A stretch of DNA of 64,000 nt from Acinetobacter courvalinii (GTDB lineage Bacteria > Pseudomonadota > Gammaproteobacteria > Pseudomonadales > Moraxellaceae). The stretch spans positions 1,814,739 through 1,878,738 of the forward strand of contig NZ_BMDA01000001.1 of NCBI RefSeq assembly GCF_014635545.1. Reading direction: 5' to 3'. Under the pieces are notes generated by a model. It made no database searches and was not told the DNA's origin. It worked only from the letters and a program-made list of their open reading frames with translations. The stretch's first letter is position 1, and every line of letters starts with the position of its first letter. Below are positions 1 to 9,476 of the stretch, one piece after another. A program made the position numbers and the translations under genes.

Positions 1-1187
1 GTTAAAAGCGTACGGATGTTAAAATTACTAATATCCTTATTGGTATGCTTATCAGGTAATGCCAGCGTCGGTAAATCACACTTACTCGCTCCACTCAAAG
101 GGATTGCATTATAAAGTGGGACGATATCTACATCCTTTTCTTCAGTGACGTTTCCTAACAAATAACGGCAAGAATAACCTCCATTATTATAGGCCAGCAC
201 ATTGAAGCTTAAGACTTTCAATCCCAACTTATCATATAGAAAAGCTGAGTAAGCATTATTCTCCACAATAGTATTACTAAGTAAATTGATACTACTTAAG
301 TTACTTAAAATACTAGAAGTATTTGTAGGCGTAGTACCTGCCTGAGTATCACCTGTAAACTTAATCAAGCTACCATTTGATAAGCTAGCCGTATTCTGAG
401 CGATCGTGTTTGCGCTCAATGAAGCCACAGGTTCTCCACAAAACTCCAGCATACTACTTGAATTAGCTGCACCATTTGCAATAAGGCTACTCGCCTTTAC
501 TTCAATATTCCGTTTGGAATACACGTTATCATTAATACAACTCATCGCAAGTAGGCTACCTAATGGTGCCTTATTATTTTTCAGTAGACCACTGTTAATA
601 TTTAATGAGGAAGATGGCCCAGCCAAGAAGATTGCCCCTCCACTGATCGCCGCCTGACCATCTAGGATTTGAGTATTTTGTAAATTGACATTGCCCCCTG
701 CATAAATCGCTCCCCCACGATCTGAGGTTTTGCCATTTTTCAAAATGATATCATTCAGGGTTAATGAACTATTATTACCTGTGGTATTGAAAATCCGGTC
801 TTTTCCTTTTACATCAATTGTGGTCTTTAATGCTGTTTGTGCAGGATAATCATTAGTAATAATACTTCTTTTTTCCCAATCAACAGGACTTTTACCCAAA
901 ATCACAATATCAATCTTTGGGGCCAATTCTCTATCGAGTACATAAGTACCTGCATCTAATTGAATTGATTTAGTGGTAGCGGGTGAAGTATCTGTGACTT
1001 GACATCCACCATAAGACTTTCTGTCCGCTGCCGTTTTAAGTGCTTCTCGTAATGAACAGGCAGAGTTATTTTCACCATCTTCATCTACAAAAGTTGTGAC
1101 CTGAATTGGCGCGCTACTGGTTGCTGCAAAAAGCGGCATCGTCGCAAGCACCAAGGTCGCAAGCAAAGTTTTTTTATAGTTTTTCAT
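1..1187 (-). CDS. CSLREA-type secreted parallel beta-helix protein (3' end beyond the window)
   Basis: Reading leftwards from an ATG at 1187, 395 codons stay open to the window edge with no stop, so the C-terminus is missing. The N-terminus is a signal peptide (K-rich start, then LLATLVLATMPLFAA). It is followed by an ACSLREAL motif at about residue 50, the hallmark of the CSLREA N-terminal domain. The rest is rich in N, S, G and T with short repeats such as GGAIY and GGAIF, as expected of an extracellular right-handed beta-helix. It starts 14 bases after the stop of the rbtA-like gene and shares its CSLR motif, so the two are probably co-transcribed paralogues. Whether it also ends in a GlyGly-CTERM tail cannot be seen. 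An AGGG at 9-10 bases upstream supports the start. The function is unknown; surface exposure is inferred. Confidence 0.8.
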   Translation of the reverse strand, partial: MKNYKKTLLATLVLATMPLFAATSSAPIQVTTFVDEDGENNSACSLREALKTAADRKSYGGCQVTDTSPATTKSIQLDAGTYVLDRELAPKIDIVILGKSPVDWEKRSIITNDYPAQTALKTTIDVKGKDRIFNTTGNNSSLTLNDIILKNGKTSDRGGAIYAGGNVNLQNTQILDGQAAISGGAIFLAGPSSSLNINSGLLKNNKAPLGSLLAMSCINDNVYSKRNIEVKASSLIANGAANSSSMLEFCGEPVASLSANTIAQNTASLSNGSLIKFTGDTQAGTTPTNTSSILSNLSSINLLSNTIVENNAYSAFLYDKLGLKVLSFNVLAYNNGGYSCRYLLGNVTEEKDVDIVPLYNAIPLSGASKCDLPTLALPDKHTNKDISNFNIRTLL

Positions 1188-1201
1188 CTCATCATCCCTG
1201 A

Positions 1202-3070
1202 TTATGATTTAAAGCGACGTAATCCAATTAGCCCGAATAATGCAAAAATTGCACCTATGCCAAAACTGCCTCCACCAACATTGACAGTTTTACTTTGAAA
1301 ATTATTAGGTGGAGCTTGAACAATCGTGGTTGGGATCGTAATGTAATAATTTGAGATGTCATTAAAACGGGTTGTTGTCGTCATCACCCGCATATTAAAT
1401 TCATCAGACCCGTGCCAATTTCCATTGGGTACATATGTAATATTGCCCTGCTGATCAATGCTTAACTTACCTTTGGACGGCGTTTGTCTTTGCTGGATAT
1501 CCAGACAACCTGATTGCCATGGTAGACCATCCTGACGCTTGCCCAGAACTTTTTCACATGAAACAGGATCAAGCAGTTCTCCATCTAACAAGCTATCAGT
1601 AATACTAAATTTGGCAATCTCTCCATATAAGATATCTTCCCCGGCAATAGGAACTTCAGCACGATTAATCACTAGCTCAATTGCCCCCAGATCACACAAT
1701 TCATCATAGCCACTGCGGCTTTTACCGCGCTGATCCGAACCTTCACAACTTTTTGCAAAACCAGCAGTTGTTCCATCACTATAAATGCGCCCTTTGTTCA
1801 CAATTAAAGAGTCTGAAAGCTTGGTATATGACATCAATAAACGTGGCTTAAAATAACCTAACATTTGATCTTTTGGTGTGTAATATGGGCATAACAGGCC
1901 ATCTGCAGGAGGTGCAGCACATTCGCCTTCATCATTAGTTCCACCTGCGATGAGTTTATTATTTCCTATGAAAAAGTTAGGGCTACCACTTGGTGCATTA
2001 CGATCACATTCCGGGGTGATCAAATTACTTTGTATAACCGCTTCGTCATCGGCAGAACTGGCACAGTTATTTGCTTCATTTGCAACAATAATACTATTGG
2101 AAATATAAGCACTTGGTTCCGGTTTTGTCGTGGTTTTACCATCTGTCGTGGTTGAAACCTCTCTCATCGGTGCCTGTAAAAATAATCCTGCAGCATTTTT
2201 AATCATTGTGACGTTATTTAACAACATCCCGCCACGAATATTCGCTATATAGCCACCCTTATTATGAAAAACAGTACTATTGCGCAGACCTGATACACGG
2301 GAAGCCAGCACCTGCGCTGTTGTCTTATCTGTAAATGCTGTTTGTGAGTAAAGTAAGGCGCCAGTTTCCCCTTTTGCACCTTCATTATCACGAATCACAG
2401 ATTGCGTAATTAAATATAAAGGCATTTCGCTATAAATGACTGCGCCTTGATCCCCCTCATTACCTTGTAGCAAACTATTACTGATATTCAAGATACTTGC
2501 TGTTCTTTGTTCATCTATTACAGTACCTGCATTATAAATTGCGCCACCTCGAACTGCATTTCCTCCCGTTAAACGAGAATACTGGAGACTGAGTGCCTCT
2601 CTATTAAAAATTAACCCACCATCGGTCATTTTATAACCAGAACCCTTTAAATTTATCTCCATAAAAATTACAGGTACCAAGGTTTCTTCAACATTCTCAT
2701 CATTAATGACAAATAAACGATCGTTCCCTGCCATTTTAATGGTGGCATTATGCAGACCTTTCTGATTATTATTAAAGTCAGTACTTGGAGCAGTCATGAT
2801 AGCCATGCCTGCTTTAATATGAATTGCCGAATTTAATGTATATTCTTTATCTCTTTGCAGAATAATTGTACTGCTTGAATCTTTATCACCACAGCCGCGA
2901 TAGCCATTCTCGAATTCTTTTTGACTTCTTTTATTTAAAAACTCTACGGCGTTGCGCAGAGAACAACCGGTATAATTCTCTTCATCAGCTAATGTGTTGA
3001 CTTGGATATCCGCAGAATAAGCGTGCCCAGTCATCACCAATAAAGTACAGGCAAGCGTCCGTTTGAGCAT
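1202..3070 (-). CDS. rbtA: rhombotarget A-like surface protein with GlyGly-CTERM tail
   Basis: A 622-residue protein with a signal peptide (MLKRTLACTLLVMTGHAYSA) and a CSLREA-like motif (GCSLRNAVEF) at about residue 35. A long N/G/S-rich region with short GGxIY-type repeats suggests a beta-helix. The C-terminus is a classic GlyGly-CTERM: GGGSFGIG, then a hydrophobic stretch, then LRRFKS. In the known family, rhombosortase, a rhomboid-like intramembrane protease, cleaves near the Gly-Gly before export across the outer membrane, usually by type II secretion. No rhombosortase gene is visible here. It lies 114 bases downstream of hda and 14 bases before the next CSLREA gene. The name rests on layout, length and tail; the biological role is unknown. 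Confidence 0.82.
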   Translation of the reverse strand: MLKRTLACTLLVMTGHAYSADIQVNTLADEENYTGCSLRNAVEFLNKRSQKEFENGYRGCGDKDSSSTIILQRDKEYTLNSAIHIKAGMAIMTAPSTDFNNNQKGLHNATIKMAGNDRLFVINDENVEETLVPVIFMEINLKGSGYKMTDGGLIFNREALSLQYSRLTGGNAVRGGAIYNAGTVIDEQRTASILNISNSLLQGNEGDQGAVIYSEMPLYLITQSVIRDNEGAKGETGALLYSQTAFTDKTTAQVLASRVSGLRNSTVFHNKGGYIANIRGGMLLNNVTMIKNAAGLFLQAPMREVSTTTDGKTTTKPEPSAYISNSIIVANEANNCASSADDEAVIQSNLITPECDRNAPSGSPNFFIGNNKLIAGGTNDEGECAAPPADGLLCPYYTPKDQMLGYFKPRLLMSYTKLSDSLIVNKGRIYSDGTTAGFAKSCEGSDQRGKSRSGYDELCDLGAIELVINRAEVPIAGEDILYGEIAKFSITDSLLDGELLDPVSCEKVLGKRQDGLPWQSGCLDIQQRQTPSKGKLSIDQQGNITYVPNGNWHGSDEFNMRVMTTTTRFNDISNYYITIPTTIVQAPPNNFQSKTVNVGGGSFGIGAIFALFGLIGLRRFKS

Positions 3071-3184
3071 ACCGATCTCCTTTCATATTTTTCATTTTTT
3101 TAATTTTACAAACTAGGTGTTTGCAACCACATTCCTTTGTGCGTACTTTGTCATAGCTCTCAAAATTACTCAAGAAATTTTATA

Positions 3185-3883
3185 CTATTGGCGATATTCA
3201 TCTATCAAGGCATAAATTTGCTTAAGAGTAGTATTGGATAGCTTGGTTTTTTCGCCTTTTAACATTTTTTCAAGTTGGGCTAATGTTTGTAATAATATTG
3301 ATGCCTGATGTGGACCATTACTTAATAAATAATCGACAATTTGCTGGTCAAAATGAATACCGCGACGGGTCATCACCGATTGAAGTAAAGCCTGACGGTC
3401 AATATACGAACTGCCATTTGGGACTTTAACACTGACTGCTTGGGTTAATCTTGACTGAAGGTCAGGCAGTTCCAGTTTTAATTCAATCGGCGCAACCCGA
3501 GAAGAAAACACCAACTGACCTTCATGATTATTCATCAAATGGAAAACTGCTTTTTGCCAATGCGGTACACCGCTAATCGCATCAATATCATCCAGTGCAA
3601 CCAGATCATAAAACTCTAAAGAAGTAATTGCTTCGATCGGTGCATCTAATAATTCGAGTAGCGAGACTTTAATTGCAGGCCGGCCTAGCTCCAGATAAGA
3701 ATCACAGATTGCAGAAAGCAAATGACTTTTACCTGTTCCCGCTCCGCCATAGACATAGAATCGGCTGACCAAACCCGCATGTAATTGTCTGACTGCATCA
3801 ACCACAGGCCCCCAACCCGGCCCCGAAAAATCACTGATTCGAGCATCGAGTTGTGGTTCTATATCCAGTTGTAGTTGACGCAT
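3185..3883 (-). CDS. hda: DnaA regulatory inactivator Hda
   Basis: A 232-residue DnaA-like AAA+ protein without DnaA's DNA-binding domain. Residues 3-8 (QLQLDI) resemble the clamp-binding peptide by which Hda docks on the DNA polymerase III beta clamp. A Walker A motif GGAGTGKSH is at about residues 46-54, and a Walker B-like VALDDIDAI is near residue 95. In E. coli Hda with the clamp stimulates ATP hydrolysis by DnaA and so prevents over-initiation of replication. The gene follows perM with a 20-base gap; perM-hda next to purM-purN is a common gammaproteobacterial arrangement. The length matches the family. Confidence 0.93.
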   Translation of the reverse strand: MRQLQLDIEPQLDARISDFSGPGWGPVVDAVRQLHAGLVSRFYVYGGAGTGKSHLLSAICDSYLELGRPAIKVSLLELLDAPIEAITSLEFYDLVALDDIDAISGVPHWQKAVFHLMNNHEGQLVFSSRVAPIELKLELPDLQSRLTQAVSVKVPNGSSYIDRQALLQSVMTRRGIHFDQQIVDYLLSNGPHQASILLQTLAQLEKMLKGEKTKLSNTTLKQIYALIDEYRQ

Positions 3884-3903
3884 ATATTTAATATGTTCCT
3901 CAA

Positions 3904-5097
3904 TTACTTTAAATCTTTCGGGTTTGAAGTCTCTGTATCTTGAGAGTTTTTAATTTGAAGATCAAGCTCTACTTGCTCTGAATCCACATTTATGTGCTGA
4001 GTTTCACCCTGTACCAGTACGACTTCTGTGGTAGAACCATAGAAGCGGCTTCTTTCATAATTATCACGTGCATGTTTAAGCAGCACTACAATCACCGCAG
4101 CCACAGGCAAAGCAATCAGCATACCCAGGAATCCACCCAGTTGTGCCCCTGCCAATACCGCGAAAACAACAGCCACAGGTGACAGACCAATCTTATCACC
4201 CAGCAAGAACGGTTGAAGAATATATCCCTCGACCATTTGCCCGATCATGAACACCACACCGACAAGCAGCAATTGGGTCCAGTCCAGTCCAAACTGGAAA
4301 AGTGTCGCAACCACAGCAGCAATAATCCCGACACCAAATCCAAGATAAGGAATGATACTTGCCAAACCAGCAATCATGCCAATAATTAAACCGACTTCCA
4401 GCCCAATCAGCTGTAACCCGACGGCGTAAACGATTCCCAGCAAAAGCATCACAAGGAACTGCCCTTTGACAAAGGCGCCTAAGACGCTATGGCATTCACG
4501 CACGATGGTTAAGGTTGAAGCTTCATATGGACGTGGAATTAAACGTCTTAAACTTTGCAGCATTCTCTCCCAGTCCAGCAGGAAGTAGAACGAGATGATC
4601 GGAATAAGGATAACCACACCACCAATCTGAATAAAGTTCAATCCTGATTGGGCGACTCGCAATGCCATGGTCTGGATGCTGTCAGCGCTGTAATTGGTCT
4701 GGATATAATCCATTACGGCTTTTGAAATCTGTTCAGTGTCAATTTCCATAGGTACAACATTAAAGGTATGTGATACCCACGGTAGGAAAGTGGCATTGAT
4801 CCAGTGGATACCCGCAGGAATACTATCTCGGGCATACATCAGCTGTTTCCAGATCAACGGTACCAGGAACCACAACACCATGGTCAGGGTCACACCAATT
4901 CCGATAAAGACGATACTGATGGCTAACCAACGCGGTAATTTGATTTTAACAAGAACATCCACCAGTGGACTAAACAGGTAGGCAATAAAAAAAGCACCTA
5001 CGAAAGGAATGACGATGGGCTTTAGCAGATAGAGCACCCAAAGCAGTAATGCGAGCCCAGCGAGGATAAAGATACGACGTAGTACCTGATCTTGCAT
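3904..5097 (-). CDS. perM: AI-2E family (PerM-type) inner-membrane transporter
   Basis: A 397-residue protein with hydrophobic spans at the N-terminus (about 10-45 and 60-85), a polar middle, and a cluster of spans at about 150-345, the layout of the PF01594 AI-2E/PerM family. The C-terminal 50 residues are hydrophilic and acidic, longer than in E. coli PerM (353 residues), and are probably cytoplasmic. Family members have been linked to autoinducer-2 export or to ion antiport; the substrate of this one cannot be told. It is divergent from purM with 133 bases between the start codons and is the first gene of the perM-hda-rbtA row. Confidence 0.88.
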   Translation of the reverse strand: MQDQVLRRIFILAGLALLLWVLYLLKPIVIPFVGAFFIAYLFSPLVDVLVKIKLPRWLAISIVFIGIGVTLTMVLWFLVPLIWKQLMYARDSIPAGIHWINATFLPWVSHTFNVVPMEIDTEQISKAVMDYIQTNYSADSIQTMALRVAQSGLNFIQIGGVVILIPIISFYFLLDWERMLQSLRRLIPRPYEASTLTIVRECHSVLGAFVKGQFLVMLLLGIVYAVGLQLIGLEVGLIIGMIAGLASIIPYLGFGVGIIAAVVATLFQFGLDWTQLLLVGVVFMIGQMVEGYILQPFLLGDKIGLSPVAVVFAVLAGAQLGGFLGMLIALPVAAVIVVLLKHARDNYERSRFYGSTTEVVLVQGETQHINVDSEQVELDLQIKNSQDTETSNPKDLK

Positions 5098-5199
5098 AAA
5101 ATCTAGCCTTTTATTGTATATTCGTTATAAATAAAAAAAAATTTAATTAAAGATAGCATTTTCGAGCATAAATAACATAAGAGTTTCGTATATTCAGGT

Positions 5200-5205
5200 T
5201 ATAAT
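5200..5205 (+). promoter_or_regulatory. candidate -10 box of purM
   Basis: A perfect TATAAT 25 bases upstream of the purM start. No convincing -35 box is present at the usual distance, so this is a suggestion only. A GGAG ribosome-binding site follows at about 5219. Confidence 0.4.
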
Positions 5206-5230
5206 CTGCCGCCACTGCGGAGACTTCACT

Positions 5231-6301
5231 ATGAGCAACTCAACTTCTACCTCAAACACTGGTTTAAGCTATAAAGATGCGGGCGTCGACATTGAAGCGG
5301 GCGACGCATTAGTCGATCGTATCAAATCTGTCGCGAAACGCACCACTCGTCCTGAAGTAATGGGCGGTCTTGGTGGCTTTGGTGCACTATGCAAAATTCC
5401 AAAAGGTTATGAAGAACCTGTATTGGTTTCAGGCACAGACGGCGTAGGTACCAAATTACGTCTGGCACTTAACCTCAACCGTCATGACACCATTGGTCAA
5501 GACCTTGTGGCAATGTGTGTAAACGATTTGCTCGTTTGTGGCGCTGAACCCCTTTTCTTCCTCGACTACTATGCAACAGGTCATCTAAATGTTGATGTGG
5601 CTGCCAATGTAGTGACAGGAATTGGTACAGGTTGTGAACTTGCCGGTTGTGCATTGGTTGGTGGGGAAACTGCCGAGATGCCTGGCATGTATGAAGGCGA
5701 AGATTACGATCTTGCCGGTTTTGCTGTCGGTGTAGTTGAACACAGTAAAATTATTGATGGAACAAAAGTGAAGTCTGGTGATGTACTGATCGGTGTGGCA
5801 TCAAGCGGTGCGCACTCAAATGGTTACTCATTACTACGCAAAATCTTAGATGTTAAAAATGTAGATCTAACTCAAATCGTTGATGGTCGCCCACTTGCCG
5901 ATGTTGCGATGGAACCGACGCGCATTTATGTAAAACCGGTCCTCGAACTTTGCAAACAAGTTGATGTACATGCCATGGCTCACATCACCGGTGGTGGTTT
6001 ACCAGGTAACTTACCGCGTGTTCTTCCAAACGGCGCTCAAGCAGTGATTGATGAATCAAGCTGGGAATGGTCTGAATTGTTCCAGTTGTTACAACGCGAA
6101 GGTAACGTAGAACGCTTTGAAATGTATCGCACCTTTAACTGTGGCGTTGGTATGGTGATTGCAGTTGATCCAAGTGAAGCGGACAAAGCCATTGAGGTCT
6201 TGAATGCTCAAGGTGAAAAAGCCTGGAAAATTGGTCACATTCAGGAAAACGCTGAATCAGTTGAAGGCGCTGACGAAAAAATTCGCGTGATCTTTGCATA
6301 A
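5231..6301 (+). CDS. purM: phosphoribosylformylglycinamidine cyclo-ligase (AIR synthetase)
   Basis: A 356-residue enzyme of de novo purine synthesis that makes aminoimidazole ribonucleotide from FGAM with ATP in the cytoplasm. The family signatures are the early GTDGVGTK loop (about residues 76-83), [11 protein letters not shown] near 150, and [16 protein letters not shown] near 255. A short S/T-rich extension precedes the conserved [13 protein letters not shown] start. A GGAG ribosome-binding site lies 7 bases before the ATG. Its stop codon shares one base with the purN ATG (TAATG), so the two are translationally coupled. Confidence 0.97.
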   Translation: MSNSTSTSNTGLSYKDAGVDIEAGDALVDRIKSVAKRTTRPEVMGGLGGFGALCKIPKGYEEPVLVSGTDGVGTKLRLALNLNRHDTIGQDLVAMCVNDLLVCGAEPLFFLDYYATGHLNVDVAANVVTGIGTGCELAGCALVGGETAEMPGMYEGEDYDLAGFAVGVVEHSKIIDGTKVKSGDVLIGVASSGAHSNGYSLLRKILDVKNVDLTQIVDGRPLADVAMEPTRIYVKPVLELCKQVDVHAMAHITGGGLPGNLPRVLPNGAQAVIDESSWEWSELFQLLQREGNVERFEMYRTFNCGVGMVIAVDPSEADKAIEVLNAQGEKAWKIGHIQENAESVEGADEKIRVIFA

Positions 6302-6927
6302 TGAGAATTGCTGTCCTTGTTTCAGGCAGCGGTAGTAACTTACAGGCCCTGATAGATGCAAATCTGTCAGGGCAAATCATTGGTGTGTTATCAAACAAAG
6401 CTGATGCTTATGCATTACAACGTGCGAAAGATGCCAATATTGCAACCGCTGTTATTTCACATAAAGATTACCCGAATCGCGAAAGCTTTGATGCAGCCAT
6501 GCACCAGCAACTGCTAGCATGGCAGGTGGATCTGGTGATCCTTGCAGGTTTTATGCGGATTTTAACACCAGATTTTGTGCTGCAATGGCAAGGTAAAATG
6601 TTAAATATCCACCCTTCTCTGTTGCCTGTATATAAAGGCGTTAATACCCATCAACGGGTATTAAATACCGGAGACCGTCTGCATGGTTGTACCGTTCACT
6701 TTGTGACAGCTGAACTGGATGCCGGACAAAGTATTGCGCAATCTGCCATTCAGGTAGGTTTACATGATACGGTAGAGACTTTGGCGCAACGCGTGCATGA
6801 ACTTGAGCATTTTATTTATCCTCAAGTCGCGCAATGGTTTTGTACAGGTCAACTGCGCTGGCAAAATGGCCAAGCCTATTTTAACCAGAAGCCTTTAGAA
6901 CGACCGATTCAGTTTGCTCAATTCTAA
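6301..6927 (+). CDS. purN: phosphoribosylglycinamide formyltransferase
   Basis: A 208-residue folate-dependent enzyme that formylates GAR to FGAR, the third step of purine synthesis. It has the phosphate-binding loop VSGSGSNLQALIDA at residues 7-20, GFMRIL, and the active-site NIHPSLLP (Asn and His). A catalytic Asp is in TAELDAGQS. The ATG overlaps the last base of the purM stop. The gene ends just before a bidirectional hairpin terminator, which closes the two-gene purMN operon. The length matches E. coli PurN (212). Confidence 0.96.
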   Translation: MRIAVLVSGSGSNLQALIDANLSGQIIGVLSNKADAYALQRAKDANIATAVISHKDYPNRESFDAAMHQQLLAWQVDLVILAGFMRILTPDFVLQWQGKMLNIHPSLLPVYKGVNTHQRVLNTGDRLHGCTVHFVTAELDAGQSIAQSAIQVGLHDTVETLAQRVHELEHFIYPQVAQWFCTGQLRWQNGQAYFNQKPLERPIQFAQF

Positions 6928-6934
6928 AAAATAA

Positions 6935-6957
6935 AACGCATCTAAGGATGCGTTTTT
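6935..6957. terminator. bidirectional terminator between purN and the small minus-strand gene
   Basis: Stem AACGCATC / GATGCGTT with a TAAG loop. A-rich sequence lies on the left and a seven-T run on the right, so it can end transcription from both sides. Confidence 0.85.
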
Positions 6958-7332
6958 TTATGACTTTAAAAGATAGGTTAAATATTTTTCTTGAAAAATA
7001 TTTAACCACTCCATGCTTTCATCTGCGTCATGTTCATCAGCTAAATGCAATAGAAAAACTTTGATGCGAAGAAAGCAGTAATACTCACCCTCTTGAAATG
7101 AATACTGATCAATTTCTTGCCAGTTTTTATGATTGAATCGATCAAATACGCTTACAAGTTGGTCTTGGGCTTGCACATTGCTTAACGCAAGGCCAAATAT
7201 ATCTAAAAAATTGCTGATATATTCAACCCGTTGTTGATAAGCATCAAAAAAATTCAGCACGCTTGCTTGGCAACTTTCTTGCCCATAACCCAGCAAACCC
7301 AGTGCATTTAGAATAATCTCAGTATTTCTCAT
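6958..7332 (-). CDS. small conserved-looking protein of unknown function
   Basis: 124 residues from the ATG at 7332; a TTG at 7344, overlapping the upstream stop codon, would add four residues. It is a soluble protein, probably helical, rich in aromatic and acidic residues (EGEYYCFLRIKVF, LADEHDADES). No signal peptide, membrane span or known motif is seen. It sits directly behind the alpha/beta hydrolase gene with a gap of 8 bases or less, so it is probably co-transcribed with it. No clear ribosome-binding site separates the start options. I do not recognise the family. Confidence 0.75.
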   Translation of the reverse strand: MRNTEIILNALGLLGYGQESCQASVLNFFDAYQQRVEYISNFLDIFGLALSNVQAQDQLVSVFDRFNHKNWQEIDQYSFQEGEYYCFLRIKVFLLHLADEHDADESMEWLNIFQEKYLTYLLKS

Positions 7333-7340
7333 CAAAACAA

Positions 7341-8156
7341 TCAAAGCACCAGACTTTTAATTTTCTCAACGGTATCCAGTGGATGCTCCAATGGGAACAT
7401 ATGCCCCCCTTCAACAACAGAAAATGGAATACCCAGTTTCTTTTTCGCAACCTGCGGAAATTTCTCTTTTAAAAACACACTATCTTGGCCTACTACTAAC
7501 TGTACAGGAACGGGTGGTTTTGGCATTGGTAACCACCACATTGATGGTGTTGTTCTAAACAGCTTCACCTCATCCTGCTTAGGAATGGTTAAAGTAACAC
7601 CGCCCCGCTGTGGATCAACGGTTAAGGCATGATCAATGTAGGCTTGAAAACAGTCGGCATCGAAATGTTGGTAAAAACCACGCGAACCCAGCAGCTCAGC
7701 CGCTTGTTCACGCGACTCCCAATGGTCACGACGGCGTGCAGATAAACCCGCAGGGGTAATTTTATCCACCAGCTTAGGTTTAAAGAGTTTAGCCAAATGA
7801 AACACAAAAGAGGCTTTACCGATGATTAGAGGTGGATCCAGCATAATCACTTGGGAAAATAACTCGGGACGACGATAGGCAGCCATTAAAGTCAGGACCG
7901 AACCCAAAGAGTGTCCTACACCAATCACTTGGCGTCCTTGGGCTTGCTGAACAATATTATCAATGACCTGATCGACCAGATGTGTCCAGCCATGCGTAAT
8001 CGGATAACGTTTGTCATTGCCAATTTCAGCCAGATAAATAATGTCATATTGATCTTTCAACTGATCAAACAGCTTTTGATAAACTTTAGAAGGGACGCCG
8101 TTGGCATGGGCAAAATGAATCAAGGGTTTCATAAAGGGTTCTTTATTTGTTTTCAC
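7341..8156 (-). CDS. alpha/beta-fold hydrolase
   Basis: 271 residues with the HFAHANGVPSK oxyanion segment near the N-terminus and the nucleophile elbow GVGHSLGS (Ser in G-H-S-L-G). A late VEGGHMFPLEHP supplies the catalytic His. The likely acid is the Asp in VVGQDSVFL. This is a cytoplasmic esterase or lipase-type hydrolase; the substrate cannot be inferred. A second ATG at codon 9 (MKPLIHFAH) matches the usual family start better, so the first eight residues may not be translated. It is followed by the 124-residue gene. Confidence 0.85.
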   Translation of the reverse strand: MKTNKEPFMKPLIHFAHANGVPSKVYQKLFDQLKDQYDIIYLAEIGNDKRYPITHGWTHLVDQVIDNIVQQAQGRQVIGVGHSLGSVLTLMAAYRRPELFSQVIMLDPPLIIGKASFVFHLAKLFKPKLVDKITPAGLSARRRDHWESREQAAELLGSRGFYQHFDADCFQAYIDHALTVDPQRGGVTLTIPKQDEVKLFRTTPSMWWLPMPKPPVPVQLVVGQDSVFLKEKFPQVAKKKLGIPFSVVEGGHMFPLEHPLDTVEKIKSLVL

Positions 8157-8227
8157 TGATCGTTCAATTATCCTGCTCTACACATGTATTGCAAATCAAA
8201 ACAAGAACTGCCCAGTTATTTTTACAA

Positions 8228-8253
8228 TAAAAAAGGCTGTGAAAACACAGCCT
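8228..8253 (-). terminator. terminator of the S49 peptidase gene
   Basis: Stem AGGCTGTG / CACAGCCT with an AAAA loop, followed on the minus strand by a run of Ts. It lies 63 bases after the peptidase stop. Confidence 0.8.
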
Positions 8254-8315
8254 GAGTATGATGAATCTATTCCAGCAAAAGCATTGCTTTAATAAAGTTG
8301 GAACAATTTGACCTG

Positions 8316-9338
8316 TTATTGAATTTTCGCGTTCTGCTGAGTTTCCAGCTGTGACGCAAGCGAACTGCTAATTCCTTCACCAATCTTGGCGCCCATACGG
8401 CCTAAAATCGACTCAAAAGGATTACGTTGAACGGTATAATCCACTTTTTGTTCAACTTTAAGATCACGCATCAGTGTGGTAATGCTACCGCTACGATCTG
8501 CAATACCTAAAGCAATCGCCTGTTCACCTGTCCAGAATAAACCAGAGAATACCGCTGGATCGTTAGTCTTCAAACGTTTGCCACGACCTTCTTTTACCGC
8601 ATTGATAAAGTGAGTATGGACATTATCCAGTACAGATTGCACATGTTGTTTTTGTGCCGGATCTAATGGCTTGGTCATGCTTAAGATATCTTTATTACTG
8701 CCCGCAGTTAAAGTCCGGTCTTCAATTCCTAACTTTTGTGCCAGTCCGCTTAAACCGTAGTTTGGCATGATCACGCCAATGGAACCCACCAAACTCGATG
8801 GATTGACAATGATTTCGTCAGCAGCAGACGCAATATAATATGCACCTGACGCACCCATATCACCAATTACTGCATAGACTTTCTTGTCTGGATGCTGTTT
8901 TTTCTGGTAGCGAATTTCCTGCCAGATTTCATCTGACTGTACCGGTGAACCACCAGGAGAGTTAATATTTAAAACAATTGCTTTACTGCCACTCGCCTCA
9001 AACGCTCGTTTAAGCGCTTTATTGGTATCTTCACTGTTAACAGTCGACTGACCGGCAGATGAATCAATTGTCCCTATAATATCAATCACGGCCAGATGGT
9101 CGCTGCTGATATTGGTGGTTGATTTCTCTGTCGATGTCGAGCAACTCTTGGTCATTGCAATCAGGACAATAAGTAAATAAGCGAAGCCTAAACATTTAAA
9201 AAAGATACTCCAACGACGGCTACGTCGCTGTTCCTCTACAGAGGCAAGAACGGCTTTTTCTAAAATCTGCCATTCTTTGCCCGTAACATTGTCACTATTT
9301 GTTGATTCATTTTTTGGTTTTGGTGGCCAATCGGACAT
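8316..9338 (-). CDS. sppA: S49 family signal peptide peptidase (SppA-type)
   Basis: 340 residues from the ATG at 9338; a TTG 15 bases upstream is possible but less likely. One N-terminal membrane span (about 43-63, ending in a Cys) anchors a periplasmic serine protease domain. The nucleophile is Ser164 in GASGAYYIAS. The probable general-base Lys216 is in AGSNKDIL, giving a Ser-Lys dyad. It is the half-length form, as in Bacillus SppA and E. coli SohB, not the tandem E. coli SppA. It should clear leftover signal peptides from the inner membrane. It is monocistronic with its own terminator. Confidence 0.88.
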   Translation of the reverse strand: MSDWPPKPKNESTNSDNVTGKEWQILEKAVLASVEEQRRSRRWSIFFKCLGFAYLLIVLIAMTKSCSTSTEKSTTNISSDHLAVIDIIGTIDSSAGQSTVNSEDTNKALKRAFEASGSKAIVLNINSPGGSPVQSDEIWQEIRYQKKQHPDKKVYAVIGDMGASGAYYIASAADEIIVNPSSLVGSIGVIMPNYGLSGLAQKLGIEDRTLTAGSNKDILSMTKPLDPAQKQHVQSVLDNVHTHFINAVKEGRGKRLKTNDPAVFSGLFWTGEQAIALGIADRSGSITTLMRDLKVEQKVDYTVQRNPFESILGRMGAKIGEGISSSLASQLETQQNAKIQ

Positions 9339-9476
9339 AAGATTCCAATCCAATATGTTTTAAAGTGGCTTTATTATATACGCTGATTTCAACAAAACTG
9401 TTTAAATAACTTGTTTTAACTTATAATTATTTTTTACATTATACTTTTCCTTTGTAATTTTTCTCATACCGCCTCC

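Noticed and set aside
2985..3173. 62-residue minus-strand frame before rbtA
   Set aside because: It overlaps the rbtA signal peptide in another frame and has no supporting signal.
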